Positions 33,071 through 41,568 of a stretch of DNA of 56,161 nucleotides are shown piece after piece. A program made the position numbers and the translations under genes. The stretch's first letter is position 1, and every line of letters starts with the position of its first letter. Source of the DNA: Paenisporosarcina macmurdoensis (GTDB lineage: Bacteria; Bacillota; Bacilli; Bacillales_A; Planococcaceae); contig NZ_JBHSRI010000020.1 of assembly GCF_042658845.1 (NCBI RefSeq), forward strand, positions 1-56,161, in the 5' to 3' direction. The notes under the pieces are model-generated. The model saw only the letters and a program-made list of their open reading frames with translations, had not been told where the DNA came from and did not search any database.

Positions 33071-34331
33071 GTTCAGTCACCTCGGTTTCGTCAGAGAGTT
33101 CGATTTCTCCGGAGAGGAGTTTCGGAAGAAGGGTCTCTCTAATATTTATCAAGGTGTTAATTTCATTTCGCATGTTAGACATCATTTCCATGATTTCATC
33201 AGCAATTTCTGCAAACTTGTGAGTAATTTCTATTGGATATACAACGCAAGAATAGTTGCCAAGTGTTTGATGGTTAACTCGTTGTCTTCCTGAACTTCCG
33301 TTCATATTACTTATCGCATAATTTTTAAAATCAGGATTCGAAGCAAAAAAGTAAGTAAGTGTCTTTGGATAACCTTCTTTACTTCTAATCGTAATAAACT
33401 CGGTTGACCCCCAGCCCACTTCTTCTTTTTCCATAAATTCAACGTATCCAATCTTGCCATTCTCAAGGCACGGGGTAATTCTAGCAAGTAGTGTATCACC
33501 ATTAATAAATTTACTGCCCGAACCACTAAACACTCTTTTTTTCCATGAATGAATCACGGCAGAATCATTTAAATCTTTCATTTCAATGTAATCTACTAAT
33601 TCACCTTTTTTTAAAGTAGTTTTAGGAGAAAAGTGAAATATATCTGACGCTTTTCCAACTTGCCATTCTACCGGAACTAAACCTATTTCGCTCTCTACCA
33701 TTTCTCCATCACTGGATTTATAAGGTTCTCCATTTTCATTTGGAAATTCAAAATCTACAAACCAGCGTTTGAAAAATGTCTGAGCAAATTCTTCTAAGTT
33801 TTGTATAACTTTGTTGTTAACTTCTATTTTCTCATCAAGAGGTGAAAGTATTGAAGTAATTTTGTTTTGTATATGTAAGGATGGCAATATGATATCAATA
33901 TCATTTAGAACCTTGAGATTGATATTTTCTTGAACAGAGCCATAAGCTCTACTTTGAATTTCTTTTTTAAAGTATTGAAAGTAGTAGTAAATATAATCAA
34001 TTGAACACCTGCTAGTATCCGGGATAAAGCCTACAACGCTGTCTGGAAAACATGCTTCAAAATCTAAAATGGATGTCTCCGCTATATTAGCAGCAATAGT
34101 TATACATAAAGTATCTTTTTTCCATAATTTACTTTGACTTAATCCTACTTCACTATAAGACTGCTCGAAATCCTTGATTCTTTTTCCAGCTTTTCTTATA
34201 TCACCAGTTTGTATAAAGGGATATTTACCTCCGTATAAAACCGGATCATATCTTGGTCTATGTTTTGACTTCCCTCTAGATAAGGTACCTATTTCAGGTA
34301 ATTTTACAGTCTCAAAATTGTTAAACCCCAT
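33054..34331 (-). CDS. hsdS: Type I restriction-modification specificity subunit
   Basis: The 425-aa protein has two target-recognition domains (about 5-165 and 215-370). Each is followed by a conserved helical spacer: ILSPLDEKIEVNNKVIQNLEEFAQTFFKRWF in the centre and NEINTLINIRETLLPKLLSGEI at the end. These fix the bipartite DNA target, which cannot be read from sequence. The ATG at 34331 lies inside the last codons of hsdM (overlap 11 nt), 7 nt after GGAGGGG; the open frame reaches 34370. It is translationally coupled to hsdM and hsdR. Confidence 0.92.
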   Translation of the reverse strand: MGFNNFETVKLPEIGTLSRGKSKHRPRYDPVLYGGKYPFIQTGDIRKAGKRIKDFEQSYSEVGLSQSKLWKKDTLCITIAANIAETSILDFEACFPDSVVGFIPDTSRCSIDYIYYYFQYFKKEIQSRAYGSVQENINLKVLNDIDIILPSLHIQNKITSILSPLDEKIEVNNKVIQNLEEFAQTFFKRWFVDFEFPNENGEPYKSSDGEMVESEIGLVPVEWQVGKASDIFHFSPKTTLKKGELVDYIEMKDLNDSAVIHSWKKRVFSGSGSKFINGDTLLARITPCLENGKIGYVEFMEKEEVGWGSTEFITIRSKEGYPKTLTYFFASNPDFKNYAISNMNGSSGRQRVNHQTLGNYSCVVYPIEITHKFAEIADEIMEMMSNMRNEINTLINIRETLLPKLLSGEIELSDETEVTEHVPIP

Positions 34332-35900
34332 ACCCGATCCCCTCCAACGCTTTACGGATTTGGCCTTCAAGTTTTTTCGATTTCACGAATTGCTCTGCAA
34401 GATCGCCAGTCAATCGCTCCATTTTTTCTTCAAACGGCTCACTGTCTTCTTCCGCTGCTTCCAACCCAACATAGCGGCCAGGAGTCAAAATATATTCATG
34501 CTCTCGAACTTCATCCAGTTTTGCTACTTTACAGAAGCCTGCAACATCTTCGTATTCTTGTTCATTCGTTCCCCGCCATGCATGATACACGTCTGAGATT
34601 TTGTTGATGTCTTCAATAGAAAATTCTTTCAATGTACGCGAAACCATGCTACCTTGTTTTCTGGCATCGATGAAGAGGATTTCTCCACGCCGTTCTTTTT
34701 TGCCGTTTTTCGCTTTATTGCGCGTGACAAACCACAAACAAACCGGAATTTGCGTAGAGTAGAATAATTGCCCAGGCAACGTAACGATACATTCGACAAG
34801 ATCTTGCTCAATCAAATTTTTGCGGATTTCAAGCTCTGATGTCGTATTTGTCGACATCGACCCATTCGCTAGAACAAAGCCAGCTGTACCAGATGGTGCA
34901 AGTTTTGAAACCATATGCTGAATCCATGCATAGTTGGCATTTCCGACTGGCGGCGTTCCAAACTGCCAGCGAACATCTTCTTTTAACTTTTCTCCGCCCC
35001 AATCACTGATATTAAAAGGTGGATTTGCTAGGATGTAATCAGCTTTCAATCCTTTATGTAAATCGTTATGGAACGTATCCGCGTTATGATCTCCAATATT
35101 TCCGTCAATACCGCGGATAGCCAAGTTCATTTTTGCCAGTTTCCAAGTTGTAGGGTTTGATTCTTGTCCATAGACCGCAATATCACCTAGACGCCCTTGG
35201 TGTTCTTCGACAAACTTTTCACTTTGGACAAACATGCCCCCAGAACCGCAGCACGGATCATATACTCTGCCTTTATATGGCTCCAGCATTTGAACAAGCA
35301 GTTTAACCACAGAACTCGGTGTATAGAACTCACCGCCATTTTTTCCTTCTGCGCTTGCGAATTTCGACAGGAAATACTCATAGACGCGACCAAGCATATC
35401 TTTGGAGCGGCTTTCTTTATCTCCAATTCTGAACGAAAACAAATCGATTGTTTCTCCCAGTCTTGTTTTATCGAGAGCCGGACGTGCATAGTCTTTTGGC
35501 AGCACTCCCCGCAAAGATTCGTTCTCTTTTTCAGTAGCAATCATGGCAGTATCAATTATCTGACCGATTTCAGGCTTTTTAGCGTTTTCTTTGATATAAG
35601 TCCAACGTGCTTCTTTCGGCACCCAGAAAATATTCTCTGCTAGGTACTCGTCTTTATCTTCCGGATCTGCCCATTTGTCTTGCGTAAGTTCTTCATATTT
35701 CTCTTCAAAAGAATCCGAAACGTATTTAAGGAATAGAAGCCCCAATACGACATTTTTATATTCAGAAGCGTCCATGCTGCCACGGAGTGTAAACGCTAAA
35801 CTAAATTGAACAGATTTCGCCAATTAAGATTGAACAGTTTTCACTAAAAACTTCGCTTCTATATACTAGTAACTAGTTTATAGAAAGTGAGGATTATGGA

Positions 35901-37451
35901 GTGAAAAAGAAAATGGATTATTATCAAATCCTGAAGTTAAAAGAAGAAGGATTCAAGGAAGCAGCGATTGCCCGCAAACTATTTATTTCTCGGAATACTG
36001 TGCGATCGTATCTTGGGAAGTCTCCAGAAGAATTTGAGGCGTTTATCTTAACTCTTCAAGCGCGCGGAAGGAAATTAGATCCCTATCGGGATTACATTGT
36101 TATGTGGTTGAAACAACATCCCGATCTAACGGGTGCTCAAGTTTATGATTGGCTGCAGGAAAAATGCGATGTGCAAAATATCGCTGAAAGTACTGTGAGG
36201 AGTTATGTTAATGAAGTGAGGGATACTTACCAAATTCCAAAGGTCAGCAGCCAGAGGATTTATGAAGCCGTTCCGGATCTTCCAATGGGTTACCAGATAC
36301 AAGTGGACTTTGGACAAGACAAAGTGACAACGACAGAGGAAACGAATAAACGATTGTACTTTATAGCCTTTGTTCTCTCACATTCCCGGTTTAAATATGT
36401 GGAATGGTTAGACAAACCTTTCCGTACGCAAGACATGATACGCTGTCATGAAAATGCTTTTCATTACTTTGGAGGAATATCCATTGAAATGGTCTACGAC
36501 CAAGATGCAATATTGTCTGTCAGCGAAAATGCAGGAGATTTGATATTGACTGCAGAGTTTGAAAAATACCGAAAAGCACGCGGGTTTAAAATTTATCTTT
36601 GCAGAAAGAGTGATCCGGAATCCAAAGGAAAGATTGAACAAGTGGTTAAGTTCGTTAAATATAACTTTAGTAAAAACAGGACATATGACCATCTATCAAC
36701 TTGGAACGAATCGACACTAGATTGGCTTGAAAGAACGGGAAATCATAAAATTCATCACAATACGAAAAAAAGACCCTTCGAAGTGCACGCCCTGGAAAAG
36801 CAACACTTGCGAATAGTCTCTTCAACCTTCTCTTTCGAGAATCATCTTACTGAAAGTATAACAAGAAATATTACCAAGGACAACGTTCTTCGATACGAGG
36901 GAAATCGGTATTCCGTACCCGCAGGAACGTACCATTCGAAGTCTAAGAACCTTGCCTATTTAGAGATTACGAAAGATGGACAACTGAAAATTCGTTTAAA
37001 GCCAACTGGTCTCATTCTGGCTTCACACCATATTGCGGTTGGAAAAGGTCAAGTCATCAGGGATCCAAAGCATAAGAAATTAAAAGAATCGAAAACAACA
37101 CTGCTTGCCCATCAAATAGCTGAGGTATTTAACGACCACGCACTTATTGAATGGTTTATCGATGAATTACGAAGAAAATATGGTCGCTATCTATTGGATC
37201 AACTTCGTGTATTAAAAGTTGTTATCGAGACTCATACCGCTCATATTAATGTGACCTTGGAAAAAGTGAAATTAATGAACCTGATTAGTGCCAATGATTT
37301 CAGGGATATAGCCTACTCCCTGCATAAAGAAGCAAAAGAAGATCATCAACTGAAGGTGCATACTCTCCCAACAAAATATGAGCATCTTCAAGCAGCGGAA
37401 CGCTCGGAAGACTACTACGCCAATATTTTGACTGGAGGTAGAAACCAATGA
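35901..37451 (+). CDS. istA: IS21-family transposase
   Basis: The 516-aa DDE transposase has N-terminal helix-turn-helix segments (MDYYQILKLKEEGFKEAAIA and LFISRNTVRSYL) that bind the terminal repeats. An RNase H-like core starts at QVDFGQDKV (first Asp), with MVYDQDAI (second Asp) and a third acidic residue in SDPESKGKIEQVVKFVK. A C-terminal Mu-type beta-barrel domain follows. A GAGGATTATGGAGTG site precedes a GTG/ATG start near 35901. Its stop overlaps istB by 4 nt. Confidence 0.94.
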   Translation: MKKKMDYYQILKLKEEGFKEAAIARKLFISRNTVRSYLGKSPEEFEAFILTLQARGRKLDPYRDYIVMWLKQHPDLTGAQVYDWLQEKCDVQNIAESTVRSYVNEVRDTYQIPKVSSQRIYEAVPDLPMGYQIQVDFGQDKVTTTEETNKRLYFIAFVLSHSRFKYVEWLDKPFRTQDMIRCHENAFHYFGGISIEMVYDQDAILSVSENAGDLILTAEFEKYRKARGFKIYLCRKSDPESKGKIEQVVKFVKYNFSKNRTYDHLSTWNESTLDWLERTGNHKIHHNTKKRPFEVHALEKQHLRIVSSTFSFENHLTESITRNITKDNVLRYEGNRYSVPAGTYHSKSKNLAYLEITKDGQLKIRLKPTGLILASHHIAVGKGQVIRDPKHKKLKESKTTLLAHQIAEVFNDHALIEWFIDELRRKYGRYLLDQLRVLKVVIETHTAHINVTLEKVKLMNLISANDFRDIAYSLHKEAKEDHQLKVHTLPTKYEHLQAAERSEDYYANILTGGRNQ

Positions 37452-38221
37452 CAAATCCAGCGGATGGACTTCAAGAGAAATGTCGAACTCTTCGACTAGC
37501 TGAAACCGCAAAGGAACTGCCTACGCTTTTACGCAATGCAGAGGCAGAGAGTTGGACCTATCATGAATTTATTCATAAATTATTAAGTCATGAATTGAAT
37601 TGCCGGGAGAGAAAGAGTATCGACCGTAATATGAAATGGGCTGATTTTCCTTACCATAAAACACTTACTGAATATGACTTGAAAGAACAACACGCTATAG
37701 GAGAACGTCAATTTAAACTGCTTAAAGAGTTGGAATGGGTTGCGGAAAATTTCACCCTAATTCTCATGGGACCGCCAGGTGCAGGGAAAACACACCTGGC
37801 GGTGGGTTTAGGGATACATGCAATTAATCATGGTTACCAAGTAGCATTCATTTCTATGGCCGAACTGATTTATGTATTGAAAACCCGTGAATATACTAGT
37901 AAATCTCGCACACGGTATAAGAGGATTACTTCTTCTAACTTAGTCATTATCGATGATGTTATGTATATGACAATCGATCCAAAAGAAGCAAGTCTGTTTT
38001 TCCAATTCATTTATGAGCTATACGATAATGTAGCATTCATTCTTACATCAAATAAAGGACCGAATGAGTGGGGTAAATTCTTAGGAGACCCCACTCTTAC
38101 CACAGCAATTCTAGATCGACTTCTACATCGTAGTGAAATAATCTCTTTTAGTGAAGAAGATGACAGCTTAAGAATGAAATACCGGAAAACTTTGTTTTCC
38201 GAAATAAGTGTTCAATCTTAA
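37448..38221 (+). CDS. istB: IS21-family AAA+ helper ATPase
   Basis: The 257-aa DnaC/IstB-like ATPase has Walker A LMGPPGAGKTHLAVGL (about 112-127), Walker B NLVIIDDVMYM and sensor 1 ILTSNKGPNEWGK. IstB selects target DNA and activates the IstA transpososome. The ATG overlaps the istA stop (ATGA), and GGAGG lies in the istA end, so translation is coupled. The stop is 60 bp before the right end of the element. Confidence 0.94.
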   Translation: MTNPADGLQEKCRTLRLAETAKELPTLLRNAEAESWTYHEFIHKLLSHELNCRERKSIDRNMKWADFPYHKTLTEYDLKEQHAIGERQFKLLKELEWVAENFTLILMGPPGAGKTHLAVGLGIHAINHGYQVAFISMAELIYVLKTREYTSKSRTRYKRITSSNLVIIDDVMYMTIDPKEASLFFQFIYELYDNVAFILTSNKGPNEWGKFLGDPTLTTAILDRLLHRSEIISFSEEDDSLRMKYRKTLFSEISVQS

Positions 38222-38340
38222 TTGCGGAAAACTGTTCAAAACTAATTGACGAAAACTGTTCATTCTTACTTGACGGTTACACGGAGCTTATCTGCCATTG
38301 ACCATAATTTTTCTTCAAAACCAATATTTGCTGTAGACAT

Positions 38341-38470
38341 ATGATTTCCCTCTTTCTTTTTCACGCTTCTTTTAGTTCGATACTATTGCTAGATTTATAA
38401 ATTCTTTATACATTAACAGCTTTTACTGTAACTCTAAATATATATGTAACTTTTGTAACTCTATAAAAAA
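38341..38470 (-). promoter_or_regulatory. Upstream region of the hsd-CBASS operon with TGTAACT repeats
   Basis: This is the only place where a promoter for the leftward hsdM-hsdS-hsdR-CD-NTase-S4TM operon can lie. It contains three direct repeats TGTAACT (plus strand 38428, 38445, 38455), two of them extended to TGTAACTCTA, in an A/T-rich stretch with several TATAAA-like words. The repeats could be an operator, but no -35/-10 pair is compelling. Confidence 0.4.
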
Positions 38471-38499
38471 AGTACTATAAACCTAATTTTACCAACAAA

Positions 38500-38548
38500 G
38501 AAAGGGTTACACAAGATAACCTCTCGGTCTCTTACATAACCCTCTTTT
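38500..38548. terminator. Terminator between the hsd promoter region and the DUF4238 gene
   Basis: Stem AGGGTTA/TAACCCT with a 27-nt inner part and T-rich flanks on both strands. It probably ends the leftward DUF4238 gene. Confidence 0.65.
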
Positions 38549-38601
38549 TATAGAAAACTATTATATATTTCATGTCACTAAGTATTCAATACTAACTAAA
38601 C

Positions 38602-39696
38602 TTACTTGAAGTAAACTTTTAAATCTGGTTGCTTTAAAACATAACCTTTATAGCAGGATTTCCTAATATTATCATTATAGATGAAGACTTTCTCTTTGGG
38701 ATAAGTAGTAATCCAATACTTACTAACATCTTGATTCCTACTATTCTTTCTAATTGCACAAGCTAAAACGGGTGTGATAGGGAATATGTATTCCAACTCA
38801 TTATTTGAATTTGTAAACATTCGCACTGGATTATCGGAAGTAATAAATTCAAATCCTGCTTCAGGAATCAATAGTTCAATGTCCATGTTATTAAACATTG
38901 TTATATATTCATCATACATAGGCCCTTTATTTTGAAAATAAGCAAGAAAGTATTTTAAAGTTATGTTATGTAGAAAATATTCTCCGTGAGTGCTATACAT
39001 TGGCAAATACTTTTCTTCTTCTTCTTCTACATGTTCATGTAAGAAACTCAAAAATTCTAAACTTGCTAATTCATCAAACGTTTTCAATAGTGTTTGCTGT
39101 GGTGGGTAAGTTCTCCATTCAATGGCCACCATAAATCGAATCAGTTCTTCCCTTTTAACAGCACTAATTCTTTCTGCCCCTAGATTCGCTTGAACTGCTT
39201 GAAGAATAGCATCACGAGTAGTTGGCCACTTATCTTCAAACATCTGGTTCCAAGCCTCTTCAATATTTCTTATTCGAACTTTTTTAATATCCTCTTTCAG
39301 AACTTGCTTTTGTTCTTCTGATATTAATATCTGATTGGAATCATAAATACTCCATTCGTTAAATTGATGAAATAATTCTCTTAATTTTTTTACAGATTCA
39401 ATTTTTTCTTTTTCAAATACTACAGAGTATTTTTGAGAAGTAAGAGGTTTAAATATTTCTTCTAAATCATTATTCTCAAAAAATTCCGAGTAAATATTGC
39501 GTGAATAAAATTCTTTTATGGTCGTTAATCTTCTAGTCTTTCTTTGAAACTCCTCTTTACTAAAGTCTATCTTACTTTCATTTTTATCAATATAGTAAAC
39601 ATCAACATTATTATCACTCCAAGCCTTTAAATAAGTGTTAGGAACTAGATGTTGTTTAGATGAATTTGAAACCCAGGATGGATCGAATTGAACCAT
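38602..39696 (-). CDS. DUF4238 family protein
   Basis: The 364-aa soluble protein has the DUF4238 hallmarks: SSKQHLVPNTYLKAWSD near the N-terminus and FEFITSDNPVRMF with FPITPVLACAI in the C-terminal third. The family has no established function and is often found in accessory and defence-rich regions. The ATG at 39696 follows AAGGAGG by about 10 nt. It shares direction with, and lies 48 bp downstream of, the 274-aa membrane protein, so the two are probably co-transcribed. Confidence 0.85.
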   Translation of the reverse strand: MVQFDPSWVSNSSKQHLVPNTYLKAWSDNNVDVYYIDKNESKIDFSKEEFQRKTRRLTTIKEFYSRNIYSEFFENNDLEEIFKPLTSQKYSVVFEKEKIESVKKLRELFHQFNEWSIYDSNQILISEEQKQVLKEDIKKVRIRNIEEAWNQMFEDKWPTTRDAILQAVQANLGAERISAVKREELIRFMVAIEWRTYPPQQTLLKTFDELASLEFLSFLHEHVEEEEEKYLPMYSTHGEYFLHNITLKYFLAYFQNKGPMYDEYITMFNNMDIELLIPEAGFEFITSDNPVRMFTNSNNELEYIFPITPVLACAIRKNSRNQDVSKYWITTYPKEKVFIYNDNIRKSCYKGYVLKQPDLKVYFK

Positions 39697-39744
39697 TAAA
39701 AATCATCCTCCTTATTGTATTCTCTAGTATTTCACTTTATTGAC

Positions 39745-40569
39745 CTATGCTTTAATATTAATCTCTCTATATGAACGTATACCAGCGAATGTGATAGTAA
39801 AAAATATTAACCACACGTGAAATGAAATAGAATTTTCTGTTTTTAAATCTAGGGCAGCAAATACTATTAATAAAGCAAAAAAATCTTGTAGATAGTTTGC
39901 AAATATAACAGTACCCGCCGAATTATTATATGCATTCTTATATCCTTGGAGACTAATAGAAAGTAAACCTGCAAGTAATACGTTTATGAAGATAATAAAA
40001 TGACCTGGAATTACCCCGGCCGATTGTGCATTAAATAATGTCAACAACAAGGCAGGAATTCCATAGCAAAAGATAATAATAAACATAATTGCTTGTTCTA
40101 TTACTTTTTCATTCTCGATACCTTCATAGTACGCTCTTATCAAGGATCTAATATGTACCAAAGCGAATACTAATGAATTAATTACAAGAAGAATGACAAG
40201 CCAGCTTGATTCCAGCTGTTTTCCCATAAGTGCAACTATGTGAATTAGCATAAATAAAGAAGTAAACATATAAATTACACCAAGCAATAGAATAGTAAAA
40301 AAGTATAATATACCTTTACTTATTGGTCCCGCATAATTCTTCGTCATTCTAATTGTTACTTTTGATAATTCCCAAGAAAATATAGGTATTAAAAATAATA
40401 CTATTACTTGAAAAACTAACTTAAGCCAAATTACCTCAAAATCAATAGTATTGTACAATGACCACGTCATTATAGCTAGCGGCAGTAACAATTTAAGATG
40501 TTGGAAAATAATATTGCCTAATAGATACGCTCGTTTTTTTAAAAAAACTTTTGATGATTCCTCTTTCAT
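39745..40569 (-). CDS. Polytopic membrane protein of unknown function
   Basis: The 274-aa protein has about eight predicted membrane helices (near 22-42, 50-68, 88-110, 122-142, 160-180, 188-208, 218-238, 248-265) and short charged loops. I recognise no family or catalytic motif. AAGGAGG lies 3-9 nt before the ATG at 40569. It sits 48 bp upstream of the DUF4238 gene, and the pair occupies the same island as the CBASS genes. Confidence 0.72.
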   Translation of the reverse strand: MKEESSKVFLKKRAYLLGNIIFQHLKLLLPLAIMTWSLYNTIDFEVIWLKLVFQVIVLFLIPIFSWELSKVTIRMTKNYAGPISKGILYFFTILLLGVIYMFTSLFMLIHIVALMGKQLESSWLVILLVINSLVFALVHIRSLIRAYYEGIENEKVIEQAIMFIIIFCYGIPALLLTLFNAQSAGVIPGHFIIFINVLLAGLLSISLQGYKNAYNNSAGTVIFANYLQDFFALLIVFAALDLKTENSISFHVWLIFFTITFAGIRSYREINIKA

Positions 40570-40676
40570 TTTCCTCCTTCTTTCCTTCCTTAATATGTAT
40601 ACAAGAGCATTATACAGAAGACCTTCATATTTGTATTATTATATTTAAAACATATAGGTTCTTACAGGTAATAATT

Positions 40677-40847
40677 TCAAACGAACTCTAGCTCTTTTTC
40701 TTTATTAGATAAAATTCGAGTTTTGTGAAATTCCAATATAATAGAAATCACTTCTGCTCCATTGTATCCAGAACCAAATCCCCAATTCATTATGGTGTCA
40801 TAATCCTTTGCATAAATGCTTAACGTTTTATATTCAGCCATATCCAT
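40677..40847 (-). CDS. Small hypothetical protein (56 aa)
   Basis: This short frame from the ATG at 40847 starts MDMAEYKTLSIYAKDYDTI and ends KEKELEFV. GGGGAG lies 9 nt upstream of the start. The product is predicted helical in its second half, about the size of a small DNA-binding or antitoxin protein, but shows no recognised motif. No terminator is seen after it. It is the only candidate in the 40570-41005 gap. Confidence 0.5.
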   Translation of the reverse strand: MDMAEYKTLSIYAKDYDTIMNWGFGSGYNGAEVISIILEFHKTRILSNKEKELEFV

Positions 40848-41005
40848 AATTTTTATCTCCCCTGCTTTATATTGAAAAGATTTAAAACAAGTTCTTAGAA
40901 GAAAAATATCACGAAACAGGAGCCGAGGTTTTTAATCCAAAAAACGAAGAAAGTATTCTTGAAAGCGCTGATCCAATTATTAGAGCTCTTACACAAAACA
41001 CAATA

Positions 41006-41545
41006 ATGTCTGTAGGAAAGGGTTATTCCCTTATAGATGAAAAAACCCACTTTTACCTAACATATTATTCAACTATCGGTGATTTCTTAAAAATTCTAAG
41101 ATTTTCTAAAAACAAAAGTGTAGAGGAAGTTGCAGATTTTTTAAATATCGAATCTGAACGGTATCTTCAACTTGAAAAAGCAGAAAATACTTCTACCATC
41201 GAACTCTACAATGAAAGAATTGGGGAATTTTTAGAAGTAGGAAACTTTATTGAATGGCATGAGAATATTATAGATAATGATTATGCAGCCTCACGGTATA
41301 AGGGAATTAAAAATAATACTCATAGAACTATTTCATTTAAAGTACAATCAAAAGTCGAGAAATTAGACGAAAATGGAAATAAATATATTCAATACTATTC
41401 AGAAGAAGAATTAAAAGAGAACTTCTTTAACCTTTCTTGCCTTTTAGATCAAAAAGAACATAAGGTACTTTATAAAAACAAGGTATTAACTGATTCTGAG
41501 ATTGAAAAAGTTAAAACTATGCTAGAAATACTTCTAGAGGATTGA
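41006..41545 (+). CDS. Hypothetical protein with HTH-like segment, start uncertain
   Basis: The 179 aa from ATG 41006 contain a possible Xre-like helix-turn-helix at about 24-60 (DFLKILRFSKNKSVEEVADFLN ... YLQLEKAEN region). The ATG has no ribosome site, while the same frame stays open upstream for about 40 codons to 40886 and encodes protein-like text (KFLEEKYHETGAEVF) without ATG, GTG or TTG. This suggests a 5'-truncated gene. It ends 23 bp before the integrase start and could be its former regulator. Confidence 0.5.
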   Translation: MSVGKGYSLIDEKTHFYLTYYSTIGDFLKILRFSKNKSVEEVADFLNIESERYLQLEKAENTSTIELYNERIGEFLEVGNFIEWHENIIDNDYAASRYKGIKNNTHRTISFKVQSKVEKLDENGNKYIQYYSEEELKENFFNLSCLLDQKEHKVLYKNKVLTDSEIEKVKTMLEILLED

Positions 41546-41568
41546 TTGAAAGGAGGTGAAAGTTACAA

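Larger units (their letters stand above)
35788..38281 (+). mobile_element. IS21-family insertion sequence (2494 bp) inside hsdM
   Basis: The ends are imperfect inverted repeats: TGTAAACGCTAAACTAAATT on the left and, reversed, TGTAACCGTCAAGTAAGAAT on the right, both followed by GAACAG and a second inner copy of the ATTGAACAGTTTT word, as in the multiple terminal repeats of IS21. The 5-bp target CGGAG is duplicated at 35783-35787 and 38282-38286. The element carries istA and istB in the usual overlapping order. The clean duplication and intact genes suggest recent insertion. Confidence 0.95.
34321..38340 (-). pseudogene. hsdM: hsdM, type I DNA methyltransferase, interrupted by IS21-family element
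   Basis: The gene begins at ATG 38340 (ribosome site AAAGAGGG) and reads MSTANIGFEEKLWSMADK up to codon 20, where the element at 35788-38281 interrupts it. Coding resumes at 35787 with LRGSMDASEYKNVV and runs to the stop at 34321; joined, the protein would be about 506 aa. The methylase motifs are intact in the downstream part: the AdoMet motif YDPCCGSGGMF, catalytic NPPF in ADYILANPPFN, and GGEFYTPSSVV. An in-frame TTG inside the IS end (35823) gives a chimeric frame starting MAKSVQFSLAFT, but it has no ribosome site. Methylation is probably lost or greatly reduced unless the element excises. Confidence 0.9.

Noticed and set aside
29969..35823. DISARM, BREX or type III restriction system
   Set aside because: Gene set and motifs are those of type I HsdM-HsdS-HsdR; no PglX, PglZ, BrxC, DrmA or Res/Mod pair is present.
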